A stretch of 8,370 nucleotides of DNA from Fimbriimonadales bacterium (GCA_025922995.1 JAICGT010000037.1:1-8370), one strand, 5' to 3'; counted from the stretch's first letter, positions 1-6,960 are shown. A program made the numbers and translations. Notes: generated by a model from the letters alone, not told the origin.

Positions 1-441
1 CGCAAGCTGAAGACTGGGCAAAACGTGGAGAAGACTTTCCGTGCGGGGGAAAAGGTCGAGCCGGTGTTCGTGGAAAGGAAGCCGCTTCAGTATCTGTACA
101 AAGCCGGTGACGAAGTGGTAGTCATGGACTTAGAGGATTACGAACAGCACCATTACTCGGCGACCATGCTTGGTGACGGCTTGAAGTACCTCAAAGAAGG
201 GATGGAACTGAGCGCCATGGTCGTGGGCGGCGAGGTCTGGGGACTCGATGTGCCCAACTTCGTGGAGCTCGAGGTTGTCGAGACGGATCCGGTCTTCAAG
301 GGAGACACGGTAAGCGGGACGAAACCGGCTACGCTGGAGGGCGGCGCCCTGGTCCAAGTTCCGTTTCACATCACCAAGGGCGACGTACTGAAGGTCGATA
401 CTCGAACCGATAACTACCTGGAACGCGTCAAAAGCGGGTAG
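1..441 (+). CDS. efp: Elongation factor P, 3' part (gene cut by window start)
   Basis: EF-P binds ribosomes stalled on proline stretches, between the P and E sites, and helps peptide bond formation. The frame is open from base 1 to the TAG at 439-441 and gives 146 residues. The full family length is about 185, so roughly the first 40 residues, including the tip of domain I that carries the modified residue (Lys34 in E. coli), lie outside the window. The visible part begins with the end of domain I (RKLKTGQNVEKTFRAGEKVE). Next come the OB-fold of domain II with the conserved PNFVELEVVETDP segment and domain III with the EF-P signature at bases 322-381 (KPATLEGG...VPFHITKG). It ends with the typical DTRTDNYLERV tail. 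A GTG at 25 is an internal Val codon, not the start. The next gene starts 6 bases after the stop. The identification is secure; the modification type cannot be judged. Confidence 0.96.
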   Translation, partial: RKLKTGQNVEKTFRAGEKVEPVFVERKPLQYLYKAGDEVVVMDLEDYEQHHYSATMLGDGLKYLKEGMELSAMVVGGEVWGLDVPNFVELEVVETDPVFKGDTVSGTKPATLEGGALVQVPFHITKGDVLKVDTRTDNYLERVKSG

Positions 442-447
442 AGAGCG

Positions 448-1563
448 ATGGAACACGGGAACATCCACGAGCCAATCAAATATGTTCGGCGCGCGCATTG
501 GCAGACCGAGGCGCTGAATTGGCTCGGCTCGCGATTCTTTTGGGTTTCCGCGGCGGCGACGCTCGCACTGTCCATTTGGCTCGTGTACTACGCGATGCAC
601 TTTTCGAGCGCTGTAGCGATATCGCCTGAAGCGACTCAAACGGCCGCCGATCTCATCTTCAAGCTTAAGATCGGCCTCACGGTTTCGCTCCTTGTTTTCG
701 GCATTTGCTTCTCGGTCAACTTCGTGGGCGATTATGCTCTGCCGGTTACGCTTCTGGGGATCGCAGCGCTGTTTTTCTTTGCTCCAAGTTGGTTGCCATG
801 GTCGGGAATCGTCTCCGATCCGAGAGTGGAAAACATGGCTGCACTCACGAGTATGGCGATGGGCGCCCTCAGTTTCGCCGGCATTGCTCTTGGTATCGGG
901 GCGGTTCTCTACCAGGTTGTAGATGCTTCTATTCGTGTTCGTCAAAGAATTAAATATGGTGGCCGTGAGGAGGCGTTAGGCAAAACCGAGGTCAAGGAAG
1001 AAGAAGACGAAATTCGCAACGTATTTTTCGGCAAGTGCTGGCAGTTGCCGTTTTGCCGCAAATTCATCAGGCAGTCCTGCCCGATTTATCACAGCCGCCG
1101 CACGTGCTGGAAAGAGCGCGTCGGCTGCATGTGTGAAGAGAGCGTTATCTTAGATGCCCTTCACGGCAAGGTGATCCCGCGAGACGCGATCGCGGCTGCG
1201 CGCTACATCCCGCAGAACACGCGTCTTAGCCCCGAACAAAAGGCGGAGCGCTGCAGGAATTGCGTGATTTACAACGAGCACCAGCGACATAAGTACAACT
1301 TGTTGCTGCCCGCTGCGATCGTGCTGACGGCGGCGGCCTACATCATTTTGCACGAGGGCTTGCTCACAGCGACCAACCGCGCTCTTCGCGATATCGACTC
1401 CGCGGTGAGCAGGTTTGCATTTACCACCGCCGAAAGCGGGAAGAAGTTGGTTGATCCGGTGCCCGGCTTCCTCGACGAAGTCATGCTGATTTTGCTTATG
1501 CTCTTTGTCCTGTCTCAGATGGTGAGGCTGATTGAGTTCGCCGTGTTCAAACTCAAGATATGA
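448..1563 (+). CDS. Six-helix membrane protein with a two-CW-type cysteine domain
   Basis: The function is unknown. The 371-residue product shows hydrophobic helices at about residues 30-52, 76-95, 97-118, 132-158, 285-303 and 343-367. Basic residues at the N-terminus (KYVRRAH) and just after helix 4 (RVRQRIKY) place the 159-284 loop in the cytoplasm. That loop has an acidic stretch (KEEEDE) followed by eight cysteines: C197-W198, C203, C211-P212, C220-W221, C227, C229 and C269-x2-C272. The order CW, C, CP-x-Y, CW, C, then C-x2-C-x-IY resembles the two-CW domain that occurs in some bacterial signalling proteins and may bind a metal or Fe-S centre. The family match is from memory, and metal binding is inferred. 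The ATG at 448 follows the efp stop by 6 bases with only a weak GAGAG upstream. Its stop overlaps the next start as ATGA. The gene is an insert in an otherwise housekeeping cluster. A redox or metal sensor is plausible but unproven. Confidence 0.7.
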   Translation: MEHGNIHEPIKYVRRAHWQTEALNWLGSRFFWVSAAATLALSIWLVYYAMHFSSAVAISPEATQTAADLIFKLKIGLTVSLLVFGICFSVNFVGDYALPVTLLGIAALFFFAPSWLPWSGIVSDPRVENMAALTSMAMGALSFAGIALGIGAVLYQVVDASIRVRQRIKYGGREEALGKTEVKEEEDEIRNVFFGKCWQLPFCRKFIRQSCPIYHSRRTCWKERVGCMCEESVILDALHGKVIPRDAIAAARYIPQNTRLSPEQKAERCRNCVIYNEHQRHKYNLLLPAAIVLTAAAYIILHEGLLTATNRALRDIDSAVSRFAFTTAESGKKLVDPVPGFLDEVMLILLMLFVLSQMVRLIEFAVFKLKI

Positions 1564-1922
1564 ACATCGAGCGGCTCATAGACAGAGCGAAGGGCTTGCG
1601 GCTGACCTACCTTCGAGTTGCGGATGACGACGACGAAATCGCTATCGAACTTCCCCGGTCGCCGATCGCTGCGCAGCAGGTCGCGCAACAACCTGCTTCC
1701 GATTCCGCCGAAAGGGACGTGACCAGCCAGTTCGTAGGATACTTTCGCCCGGTTGCGCAAGCCGGGAGCAAAGTAAACAAAGGTGATGTGATCGCGGTTA
1801 TCGAGTCGCTCGGGCTGCCGAACGACATCGTCGCGCCGAGCGCCGGCGCACTAAGCGAGTTCGCCTTTGCCGACGGCGACGCGGTCGAATACGGTACGGT
1901 TCTCGCAAGGATCAAAGTATGA
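1560..1922 (+). CDS. AccB-like protein (BCCP fold) lacking the biotinylation lysine
   Basis: The 120-residue protein has the BCCP layout. A short N-terminal helix-strand region (IERLIDRAKGLRLTYLRVAD, then DEIAIEL) resembles the BCCP start. A Pro/Gln/Ala linker follows at about residues 32-55, then a C-terminal biotinyl/lipoyl hammerhead domain at about 56-120. In BCCP the domain carries biotin on the Lys of an (E)AMKM turn. Here the aligned turn is E82-S83-L84-G85-L86, with GGG encoding Gly at 1812-1814, so no biotin can be attached at that site. No other Lys lies near it; the nearest are K71, K74 and K118. The eight-residue thumb of E. coli BCCP is also absent (VGYF-RPVAQA-GSKV). Flanking features are kept: GDVIAVIES, the APSAGAL turn, DGDAVEYGTVL. 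It sits in the classical accB position before accC, separated by one gene, and overlaps both neighbours by ATGA. It is probably a non-catalytic AccC partner. A lipoyl carrier is excluded by the same missing Lys. The fold call is strong; the role is inferred. Confidence 0.85.
   Translation: MNIERLIDRAKGLRLTYLRVADDDDEIAIELPRSPIAAQQVAQQPASDSAERDVTSQFVGYFRPVAQAGSKVNKGDVIAVIESLGLPNDIVAPSAGALSEFAFADGDAVEYGTVLARIKV
1907..1911 (+). promoter_or_regulatory. Ribosome binding site AAGGA for the pseudopilin-like gene
   Basis: AAGGA ends 7 bases before the ATG at 1919, a good Shine-Dalgarno distance. It lies within the last codons of the AccB-like gene, so the downstream gene can be initiated independently as well as by coupling through the ATGA overlap. 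It supports the choice of the 1919 start. Confidence 0.5.
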
Positions 1923-2305
1923 AGAACAGACAGAGAGGGAGTTCAATGATGGGGCTGCTGACGGCGGTTCTCATCATCGGCGTGATGGTGGCCGTGTATT
2001 TTACGGGAGGCTTCGGCATGTTCGGTGAGACGGCGCTCCCCGAACGGGCCGACGGAAAGGGCAAGACGACGATCGGTCGAGCAGCGAATCGAGCAAAGGA
2101 CGAAGTTTGCAGGAGCAATATCAGGTCGGTTAGGATGTCCATCCAGGTTCAGCAGACCACCGAGGGGCTCCCGTCGTCGCTCGACGAATTGCAGGGTTTA
2201 AGCCCGGATTTCAAGCGTTGCTCCATCGAACCCAAGGAAGCTTATGTTTATGACCCGGGTACCGGAAAGGTAACCTGTCCGCACCCTGGCCACGAAAACT
2301 TCTGA
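1919..2305 (+). CDS. Pseudopilin-like small membrane protein, atypical prepilin signal
   Basis: The 128-residue protein has a short basic leader (MKNRQRG), then one hydrophobic helix at about residues 10-29. This is the shape of a type II secretion or type IV pilus (pseudo)pilin. If prepilin peptidase cuts after Gly7, the mature chain starts SSMMG, with Gly rather than the usual Glu at position +5. The signal is therefore degenerate, and cleavage is uncertain. A Gly-rich stretch and a charged region follow. The C-terminal domain (C64-R-S-N-I, then LPSSLDELQG, then YVYDPGTGKVTCPHPGH) resembles pilin-like proteins whose tail reads Y-x-YDP-x-TG-x-V-x-CPHPGH. Cysteines are C64, C101 and C120. The start overlaps the AccB-like stop (ATGA), and the TGA at 2303-2305 directly abuts the accC ATG. 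No other pilus or secretion gene is visible. It could instead be a single-pass protein unrelated to pili. Confidence 0.6.
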   Translation: MKNRQRGSSMMGLLTAVLIIGVMVAVYFTGGFGMFGETALPERADGKGKTTIGRAANRAKDEVCRSNIRSVRMSIQVQQTTEGLPSSLDELQGLSPDFKRCSIEPKEAYVYDPGTGKVTCPHPGHENF

Positions 2306-3664
2306 ATGTTCAGCAAAGTCCTGATTGCTAACCGAGGCGAAATCGCCTGTCGGATCATACGAGCGTGCCATGAGCTTGGTGTTCACGCTACGGCCGTTTA
2401 TAGCCAGGCGGACAGAGAGTCCTTGCACGTGCAGATGGCCGACGAAGCCATTTGCGTTGGCGCCGCGACGAACACGGACAGCTACCTCAACATGCCCAAC
2501 GTTTTGATGGCTACCGTTATTTCGGGCGCAGACGCCGTTCACCCCGGATACGGATACTTTTCCGAGCGCGAAAATTTTGCGGATGCGCTTCAGGCGCTCG
2601 GCGTCACGTTTATAGGTCCGCCGGTCGAGGCGATTGCGCGGATGGGTGACAAGGCTTCGGCGCGGGCAGCGGCGGTGGCCGCGGAATGCCCAGTCGTCCC
2701 GGGGTCTGCCGGGATCCTGGCACACGAGGAAGAGGGCCTTATCATTGCAGAACAGCTCGGCTATCCTGTTCTGATTAAGGCGAGCGCCGGCGGCGGAGGT
2801 AAGGGAATCCGGCGCGCCAACAACGCGGATGAGTTTCCCGGGCTCATGCGCATGGCGATGCAGGAAGCGGATGCGAGTTTTGGCAGTGGCGACGTTTATC
2901 TTGAGAAAGTTATTGAGAACCCTCGGCACGTGGAAGTACAGATCATGGCCGACGAGCACGGTAACTGCGTCTACCTCGGCGAGCGCGAATGCTCGGTGCA
3001 GAACCTGCGCCACCAGAAAATGGTGGAGGAGGCGCCGTTTGCTCTACTATGCGAAGAAACCAGGCGAGAAATGGGCGCCGCCGCGGTGCGCCTTGCATCG
3101 GCAGTGGGTTATGTCAATGCGGGAACCATTGAGTTTTTGATGGACGCCGATGGCAATTACTATTTTATCGAAATGAATACTCGCCTTCAAGTGGAGCATC
3201 CGGTTACCGAACAAACAACGAGAATCGACATCGTGCAGACTATGATCAAAGTCGCATCCGGGGAGAAGTTACCATTCGCTCAATCTGATATTCAGACGCG
3301 TGGCCACTCTATAGAAGCGCGAATCACGGCAGAAGATGCGACGAAGAATTTTGCGCCGAGTTGTGGCGTTGTAACGACATGGAAGCCGCCGCAAGCGGAC
3401 CATGTCCGGATGGAATCCCATGTATACGAAGGCTTCGCCATAACGCCGTTTTATGATCCGATGATCGCCAAAATGATCATCACGGGCGATAGCCGTCGTC
3501 AAGCAATAGAACTGCTCGCCTCCGCGCTAGACGAATTCCAAGTTGAAGGAATCAAGACGAACATTCCGTTCCTTAAGCGGCTTGTCGCTTCCGAGGAGTT
3601 TGTTTCGGGAGATGTGCACACGGGCACCGTTCCACAGATCATGAAGAAGTGGAATGGAGATTAA
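2306..3664 (+). CDS. accC: Biotin carboxylase, acetyl-CoA carboxylase subunit A
   Basis: AccC uses ATP and bicarbonate to carboxylate biotin on BCCP, the first half-reaction of acetyl-CoA carboxylase in fatty acid synthesis, in the cytoplasm. The 452 residues match the usual length of about 450. The N-terminal domain begins KVLIANRGEIACRIIRAC and contains HPGYGYFSE (79-87) and MGDK116. The ATP-grasp domain has K158 followed by the glycine loop AGGGGKG, then ENPRHVEVQ with H208, and K238 of RHQK. It also has E276 and the catalytic strand FIEMNTRLQVEHPVTE with E289, N291, R293 and E297. The C-terminal domain contains RGHSIEARITAED, SHVYEGF and EGIKTNI. One oddity is the loop before K238, which reads CSVQNLRHQK where E. 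coli has CSMQRRHQK, one extra residue. All expected catalytic residues are present, so the enzyme should be active. The ATG directly abuts the previous stop. The 3' end overlaps nusB by 11 bases. Pyruvate or other acyl-CoA carboxylases share the fold, but the locus favours accC. Confidence 0.96.
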   Translation: MFSKVLIANRGEIACRIIRACHELGVHATAVYSQADRESLHVQMADEAICVGAATNTDSYLNMPNVLMATVISGADAVHPGYGYFSERENFADALQALGVTFIGPPVEAIARMGDKASARAAAVAAECPVVPGSAGILAHEEEGLIIAEQLGYPVLIKASAGGGGKGIRRANNADEFPGLMRMAMQEADASFGSGDVYLEKVIENPRHVEVQIMADEHGNCVYLGERECSVQNLRHQKMVEEAPFALLCEETRREMGAAAVRLASAVGYVNAGTIEFLMDADGNYYFIEMNTRLQVEHPVTEQTTRIDIVQTMIKVASGEKLPFAQSDIQTRGHSIEARITAEDATKNFAPSCGVVTTWKPPQADHVRMESHVYEGFAITPFYDPMIAKMIITGDSRRQAIELLASALDEFQVEGIKTNIPFLKRLVASEEFVSGDVHTGTVPQIMKKWNGD

Positions 3665-4055
3665 CTTTAGGCATTACACACGTGTTGCAACCGTAATGGC
3701 GCTTTACGCGATCGACGTCGGCAGAGCCGACATCGAATCGGCGGTCGCGACCTCCTGCGACGAATTAGAATTGCCGCGAAGGTGGCGGAGATTGGCTACA
3801 CGTGGCGTAAGAGATGTTTTAGAAAAACAGCAAGAGATCGACGCGAAAATCGAAGAGTTCGCAATCGGTTTTACGTTGGATCGCATGGCCGCGGTGGATC
3901 GTGCCCTCTTGCGTCTGGGTGTTTACGAACTGCTTTTCAGCGGAATGCCTAAGGGCGTCGCGATCAACGAGGCAGTCGAGATTGCCAAAGAATTCAGCAC
4001 AGAAGACAGCGGTAGATTTATCAACGGCATATTAGGGAAGATGACAGCGGAATGA
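3654..4055 (+). CDS. nusB: Transcription antitermination factor NusB
   Basis: NusB pairs with NusE (ribosomal protein S10) on boxA RNA and assists antitermination, notably of rRNA operons. The 133-residue helical protein has the family's beginning (FRHYTRVATVMALYAID, matching R-x-x-A-R-x-x-A-L-Q-x-L-Y-x-x-D, with Thr-Val where Leu-Gln is usual). In the middle it has the segment RMAAVDRALLRLGVYELLF, and near the end INEAVEIAKEFSTEDSGRFINGILGKM, the most diagnostic stretch. The ATG at 3654 keeps this N-terminal helix whole, and a later Met at 3696 would cut it, so the upstream start is chosen even though it lies inside accC (11-base overlap). GAAGAAG a few bases upstream could act as a weak ribosome binding site. 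It overlaps folD by ATGA. The family call is firm. Confidence 0.93.
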   Translation: MEINFRHYTRVATVMALYAIDVGRADIESAVATSCDELELPRRWRRLATRGVRDVLEKQQEIDAKIEEFAIGFTLDRMAAVDRALLRLGVYELLFSGMPKGVAINEAVEIAKEFSTEDSGRFINGILGKMTAE

Positions 4056-4900
4056 TTTTGGATGGGAAGGCGCTGGGCCGCCGAATTCGAGAGGAGTTGG
4101 CAGATAGGGTCGCCAGATTGGGCGAAAGAGGGATCGTACCACGGCTCGATGTGATCGTCGCCGCAGAAGACCCCTCGAGTGTAACTTATGTCGCTATGAA
4201 GCACAGGTGGGCGGAGCAGATCGGGATTTCCGGTAAGCAGTGGCCGATTGATGCGAGTACTACCGAGCAGTGGCTGTTCGAAAGAATCGATGAGTTGAAT
4301 GCCGACCCCGATGTCCACGGAATTCTTCTTCAACACCCGCTGCCGAAGCATCTCGACGAGCCCGCAGCGCTCGAACGACTCGGGGCGAAAAAGGACGTCG
4401 ACGGCATTTCGCCACAGTCTCTTGGCCGCCTTATGACCGGCGCACCAGGATTTCGCTGTGCCACTCCGCTGGGGATGATGCGATTGCTGGATGAACATAA
4501 CATCGATTGCGAAGGCAAGCACGCTGTCGTGGTCGGCAGAAGTGTCATTCTCGGCAAACCTGCCGCGTTGATGCTTCTGGAGCGAAATGCGACGGTCACG
4601 ATTTGCCATTCCAAGACACAAGATTTAAAGGGCGTGTGTAGGCAAGCGGACATCCTCGTTGCGGCAGTGGGTCGAGCAGAGATGTTCGATGAGTCCTACG
4701 TTAAGCCCGGCGCCGTCGTGCTGGATGCCGGCTACAACAAAGTCGAGGGACGAAAGGGTGACGTGGGTGACGTCGATTTTCAGAGCGTGGAACCTATTGC
4801 TTCCGCCATTACTCCGGTGCCGGGCGGTGTGGGGCCGATGACGGTTACGATGTTGCTTTCAAACGTCGTCGATGCTGCAGAAAGTCGCCTTCGCCCATAA
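4052..4900 (+). CDS. folD: Bifunctional methylenetetrahydrofolate dehydrogenase / methenyl-THF cyclohydrolase
   Basis: FolD interconverts 5,10-methylene-, 5,10-methenyl- and 10-formyl-tetrahydrofolate using NADP+, feeding purine synthesis and initiator tRNA formylation in the cytosol. The 282 residues match the family length. The N-terminal catalytic domain has Y46-x3-K50 (SVTYVAMK), the general-acid/base pair, and GILLQHPLP with Q94. It also has the KKDVDGISPQSLGRL segment with D115 and D117. The nucleotide-binding domain has GKHAVVVGRSVILGKPAA, NATVTICHS and ADILVAAVGRAEM. The end shows GDVDF and the FolD hallmark TPVPGGVGPMTVTML. Nothing expected is missing. It starts within the nusB stop (ATGA) and ends 8 bases before the fucosidase gene. 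The nusB-folD pair is conserved across many bacteria. Confidence 0.97.
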   Translation: MILDGKALGRRIREELADRVARLGERGIVPRLDVIVAAEDPSSVTYVAMKHRWAEQIGISGKQWPIDASTTEQWLFERIDELNADPDVHGILLQHPLPKHLDEPAALERLGAKKDVDGISPQSLGRLMTGAPGFRCATPLGMMRLLDEHNIDCEGKHAVVVGRSVILGKPAALMLLERNATVTICHSKTQDLKGVCRQADILVAAVGRAEMFDESYVKPGAVVLDAGYNKVEGRKGDVGDVDFQSVEPIASAITPVPGGVGPMTVTMLLSNVVDAAESRLRP

Positions 4901-4908
4901 TCGAGAAC

Positions 4909-6960
4909 ATGCTTCTGTTGGCTGGGTGGCTATTAGGATCGATGCAACAACCGCAACTTCCAATCAAGACCGAGGTGCCGTTTCCGGCTGAAACTCGCGA
5001 ACAAAAAGACGCGCGAATGGACTGGTGGCGCGAAGCGCGGTTCGGGATGTTCATTCATTGGGGACTGTATTCAATCCCGGCGGGAGAATGGATGGGATCG
5101 AAGGGCCAGGGGGAATGGATACGAGACACGGCGAACATTCCACTCGAAGCTTACGACAAATTTGCAGGCCACTTTAACCCGCACAAGTTCGACGCCGAAC
5201 AGTGGGTGAAGATCGCGAAAGATGCGGGGATGAAGTACATCGTCATCACGTCGAAACACCACGACGGATTCGCTTTGTACGACTCTAAGGTAAGCGAATT
5301 CGATGTCATGGTGACGCCGTTCAAGCGAGACGTTTTGAAAGAACTTGCCGACGAATGCAAGAAACAAGAACTTACACTCTGTTTCTATCACTCAATTATG
5401 GATTGGCACAACGCCGACTACTTGCCCCGCAGGTCATGGGAGGTCGCGCAGAGACCAGAACGCGGAGCGGATTTTGACCGATACGTCCGCTATCTTCACG
5501 CACAGGTAACGGAGTTATTGACGAACTACGGGCCGATTGGAACTATGTGGTTCGACGGTGAGTGGGAAAGCACATGGAACCACGGCTACGGCCAAGCCCT
5601 GTACAATCTTTGCCGCACCCTGCAACCGAACACAATTGTCAACAACCGTGTCGATGTTGGGCGTGGCGGCATGGCCGGCATGAGCGACGCCGGGTATGCC
5701 GGGGACTACGGCACGCCTGAGCAAGAGATCCCGACTACAGGACTCCCGGGAGTCGACTGGGAGACGTGTATGACGATGAATGGACATTGGGGATACAATC
5801 GCAGTGACAAGAGTTTCAAATCGACGCGCGAGTTGATCAGGAACTTGGTCGACATCGCATCAAAGGGCGGCAACTATCTGCTCAACGTCGGTCCGACTTC
5901 GCTCGGTGAAATTCCGCAAGAGTCGGTTGTGCGTCTCAAAGAAATCGGGGAGTGGATGCGAGTCTACGGCGACTCGATTTACGGCACATCGTCCAGCGCT
6001 TTCGAGAATTTGCCATGGGGAAGGAGCACGGTAAAGAGGCGAAACGGCAAGACGATGGTCTTTCTACACGTCTTTGACTGGCCTGCAGACGGAATATTGG
6101 CTGTTCCCGGTCTAGGTTCCGATCCTTTGCGCGCGTTTCTGCTGAGCGACGATTCGAGCGTGGCGGCGCGACGAGATGGACCGAACACTATTCTGTTGTT
6201 ACCGAAAGTACCGCCGAACGCAGATGACACCGTGATTGGGCTGGAGTTTGACGGTGCGCCGACAATTTACGAGGCGCCGAGAATCGAGGCAGACACGGAC
6301 ATTTTTGTAAATTCACTCACGGTAAAGATTAACACGCGACCCGGTCTCGACGTCCGTTACACGATCGACGGCACGCCGCCGACTGTCGCTTCGCCATTGT
6401 CGAGCGGTGTGCTTAAGCTAGACGGCGACGCAGTCGTTTCAGCGCAGGCATTTCACGAGGGTAGCGCCGTCACTCCGGTGGTCGTCCGCAGGTTTAATAA
6501 AGTCCCGCCGCGGCCGTCAGTCACTCCGACCGACTTTGAGTCTGCGCTCCTCGCCAAGGTCTATTCGGGGAGTTGGGACCGCTTACCCGACTTTGGGGCC
6601 ATGCAGACCGTATCATCGTTCTTAATGCCCGTTGTTTCGATCCTGGGTCCGATGGAAGGAGAAGCGATCGGCATCCGAGCCGAAGGCTACATAAGGGTCC
6701 CAAAGAGTGAGGTGTACATGTTCGAATTGACATCGGACGACGGCGCTCGCCTCTGTTTCGGCGATGAACTCGTCGTGGACAACGACGGTCTGCACAGCCC
6801 AGAGGCAAAAACCGGGGCGATCGCGCTGGCAACGGGTTGCCATGCGATACGCGTAGACTGGTTTAACAAGACCGGAGGTACTGCGTTGAGGCTTAGATAC
6901 GCAACCCCGGGTGACGGGTATAACGAGGTGCCCGCCGCGTGGCTAACCCACGCGCGATGA
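4909..6960 (+). CDS. Secreted alpha-L-fucosidase (GH29) with chitobiase/Fn3-like and PA14 modules
   Basis: The predicted enzyme removes alpha-L-fucose from glycans by the retaining mechanism. The 683-residue protein has four parts. A short hydrophobic start (MLLLAGWLLGS) is a likely signal peptide, though it lacks the usual basic residues. The GH29 barrel spans about 30-365, with RFGMFIHWGLYSIPAGEW at 44-61, SKHHDGFALYDS at 115-126 and the nucleophile D216 in MWFDGEW. It also has the ETCMTMNGHWGYNRSD region at 285-300 and GGNYLLNVGPTSLGEIP at 320-336. A beta-sandwich at about 366-450 is followed by a chitobiase/hexosaminidase C-terminal-like repeat at 455-530 (YTIDGTPPT, VSAQAF). A PA14-type module at 545-683 (SDDGARLCFGD...VDNDG) likely binds carbohydrate. 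Glu271 or Glu273 may be the acid/base, but I cannot tell which. The ATG lies 8 bases after folD, with no strong ribosome binding site. Family membership is firm; the actual substrate is not known. Its place after folD looks like a lineage-specific addition. Confidence 0.93.
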   Translation: MLLLAGWLLGSMQQPQLPIKTEVPFPAETREQKDARMDWWREARFGMFIHWGLYSIPAGEWMGSKGQGEWIRDTANIPLEAYDKFAGHFNPHKFDAEQWVKIAKDAGMKYIVITSKHHDGFALYDSKVSEFDVMVTPFKRDVLKELADECKKQELTLCFYHSIMDWHNADYLPRRSWEVAQRPERGADFDRYVRYLHAQVTELLTNYGPIGTMWFDGEWESTWNHGYGQALYNLCRTLQPNTIVNNRVDVGRGGMAGMSDAGYAGDYGTPEQEIPTTGLPGVDWETCMTMNGHWGYNRSDKSFKSTRELIRNLVDIASKGGNYLLNVGPTSLGEIPQESVVRLKEIGEWMRVYGDSIYGTSSSAFENLPWGRSTVKRRNGKTMVFLHVFDWPADGILAVPGLGSDPLRAFLLSDDSSVAARRDGPNTILLLPKVPPNADDTVIGLEFDGAPTIYEAPRIEADTDIFVNSLTVKINTRPGLDVRYTIDGTPPTVASPLSSGVLKLDGDAVVSAQAFHEGSAVTPVVVRRFNKVPPRPSVTPTDFESALLAKVYSGSWDRLPDFGAMQTVSSFLMPVVSILGPMEGEAIGIRAEGYIRVPKSEVYMFELTSDDGARLCFGDELVVDNDGLHSPEAKTGAIALATGCHAIRVDWFNKTGGTALRLRYATPGDGYNEVPAAWLTHAR

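Noticed and set aside
130..945. 271-codon open frame on the - strand
   Set aside because: It lies opposite efp and the well-supported two-CW gene. The protein is Arg/His-rich with no motif, as expected from an antisense shadow in GC-rich DNA.
656..1560. Repeated FKLKI peptide at residues 71-75 and 367-371 of the two-CW membrane protein
   Set aside because: Five residues next to helices can recur by chance. No longer repeat surrounds them.
2198..3013. 271-codon open frame on the - strand
   Set aside because: It is opposite accC, whose family motifs fix the coding strand. The reverse product shows no recognisable domain.
2990..3019. Possible frameshift in accC near RHQK
   Set aside because: The frame stays intact and conserved motifs continue on both sides, so the extra residue is a real in-frame difference rather than a frameshift.
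3923..4621. 232-codon open frame on the - strand
   Set aside because: It is antisense to nusB and folD, both confidently identified, and has no supporting motif.
5741..5754. Perfect 14-base palindrome GACTCCCGGGAGTC
   Set aside because: It lies inside the GH29 coding region and encodes GLPGV. No regulatory context is seen, so chance is likely.
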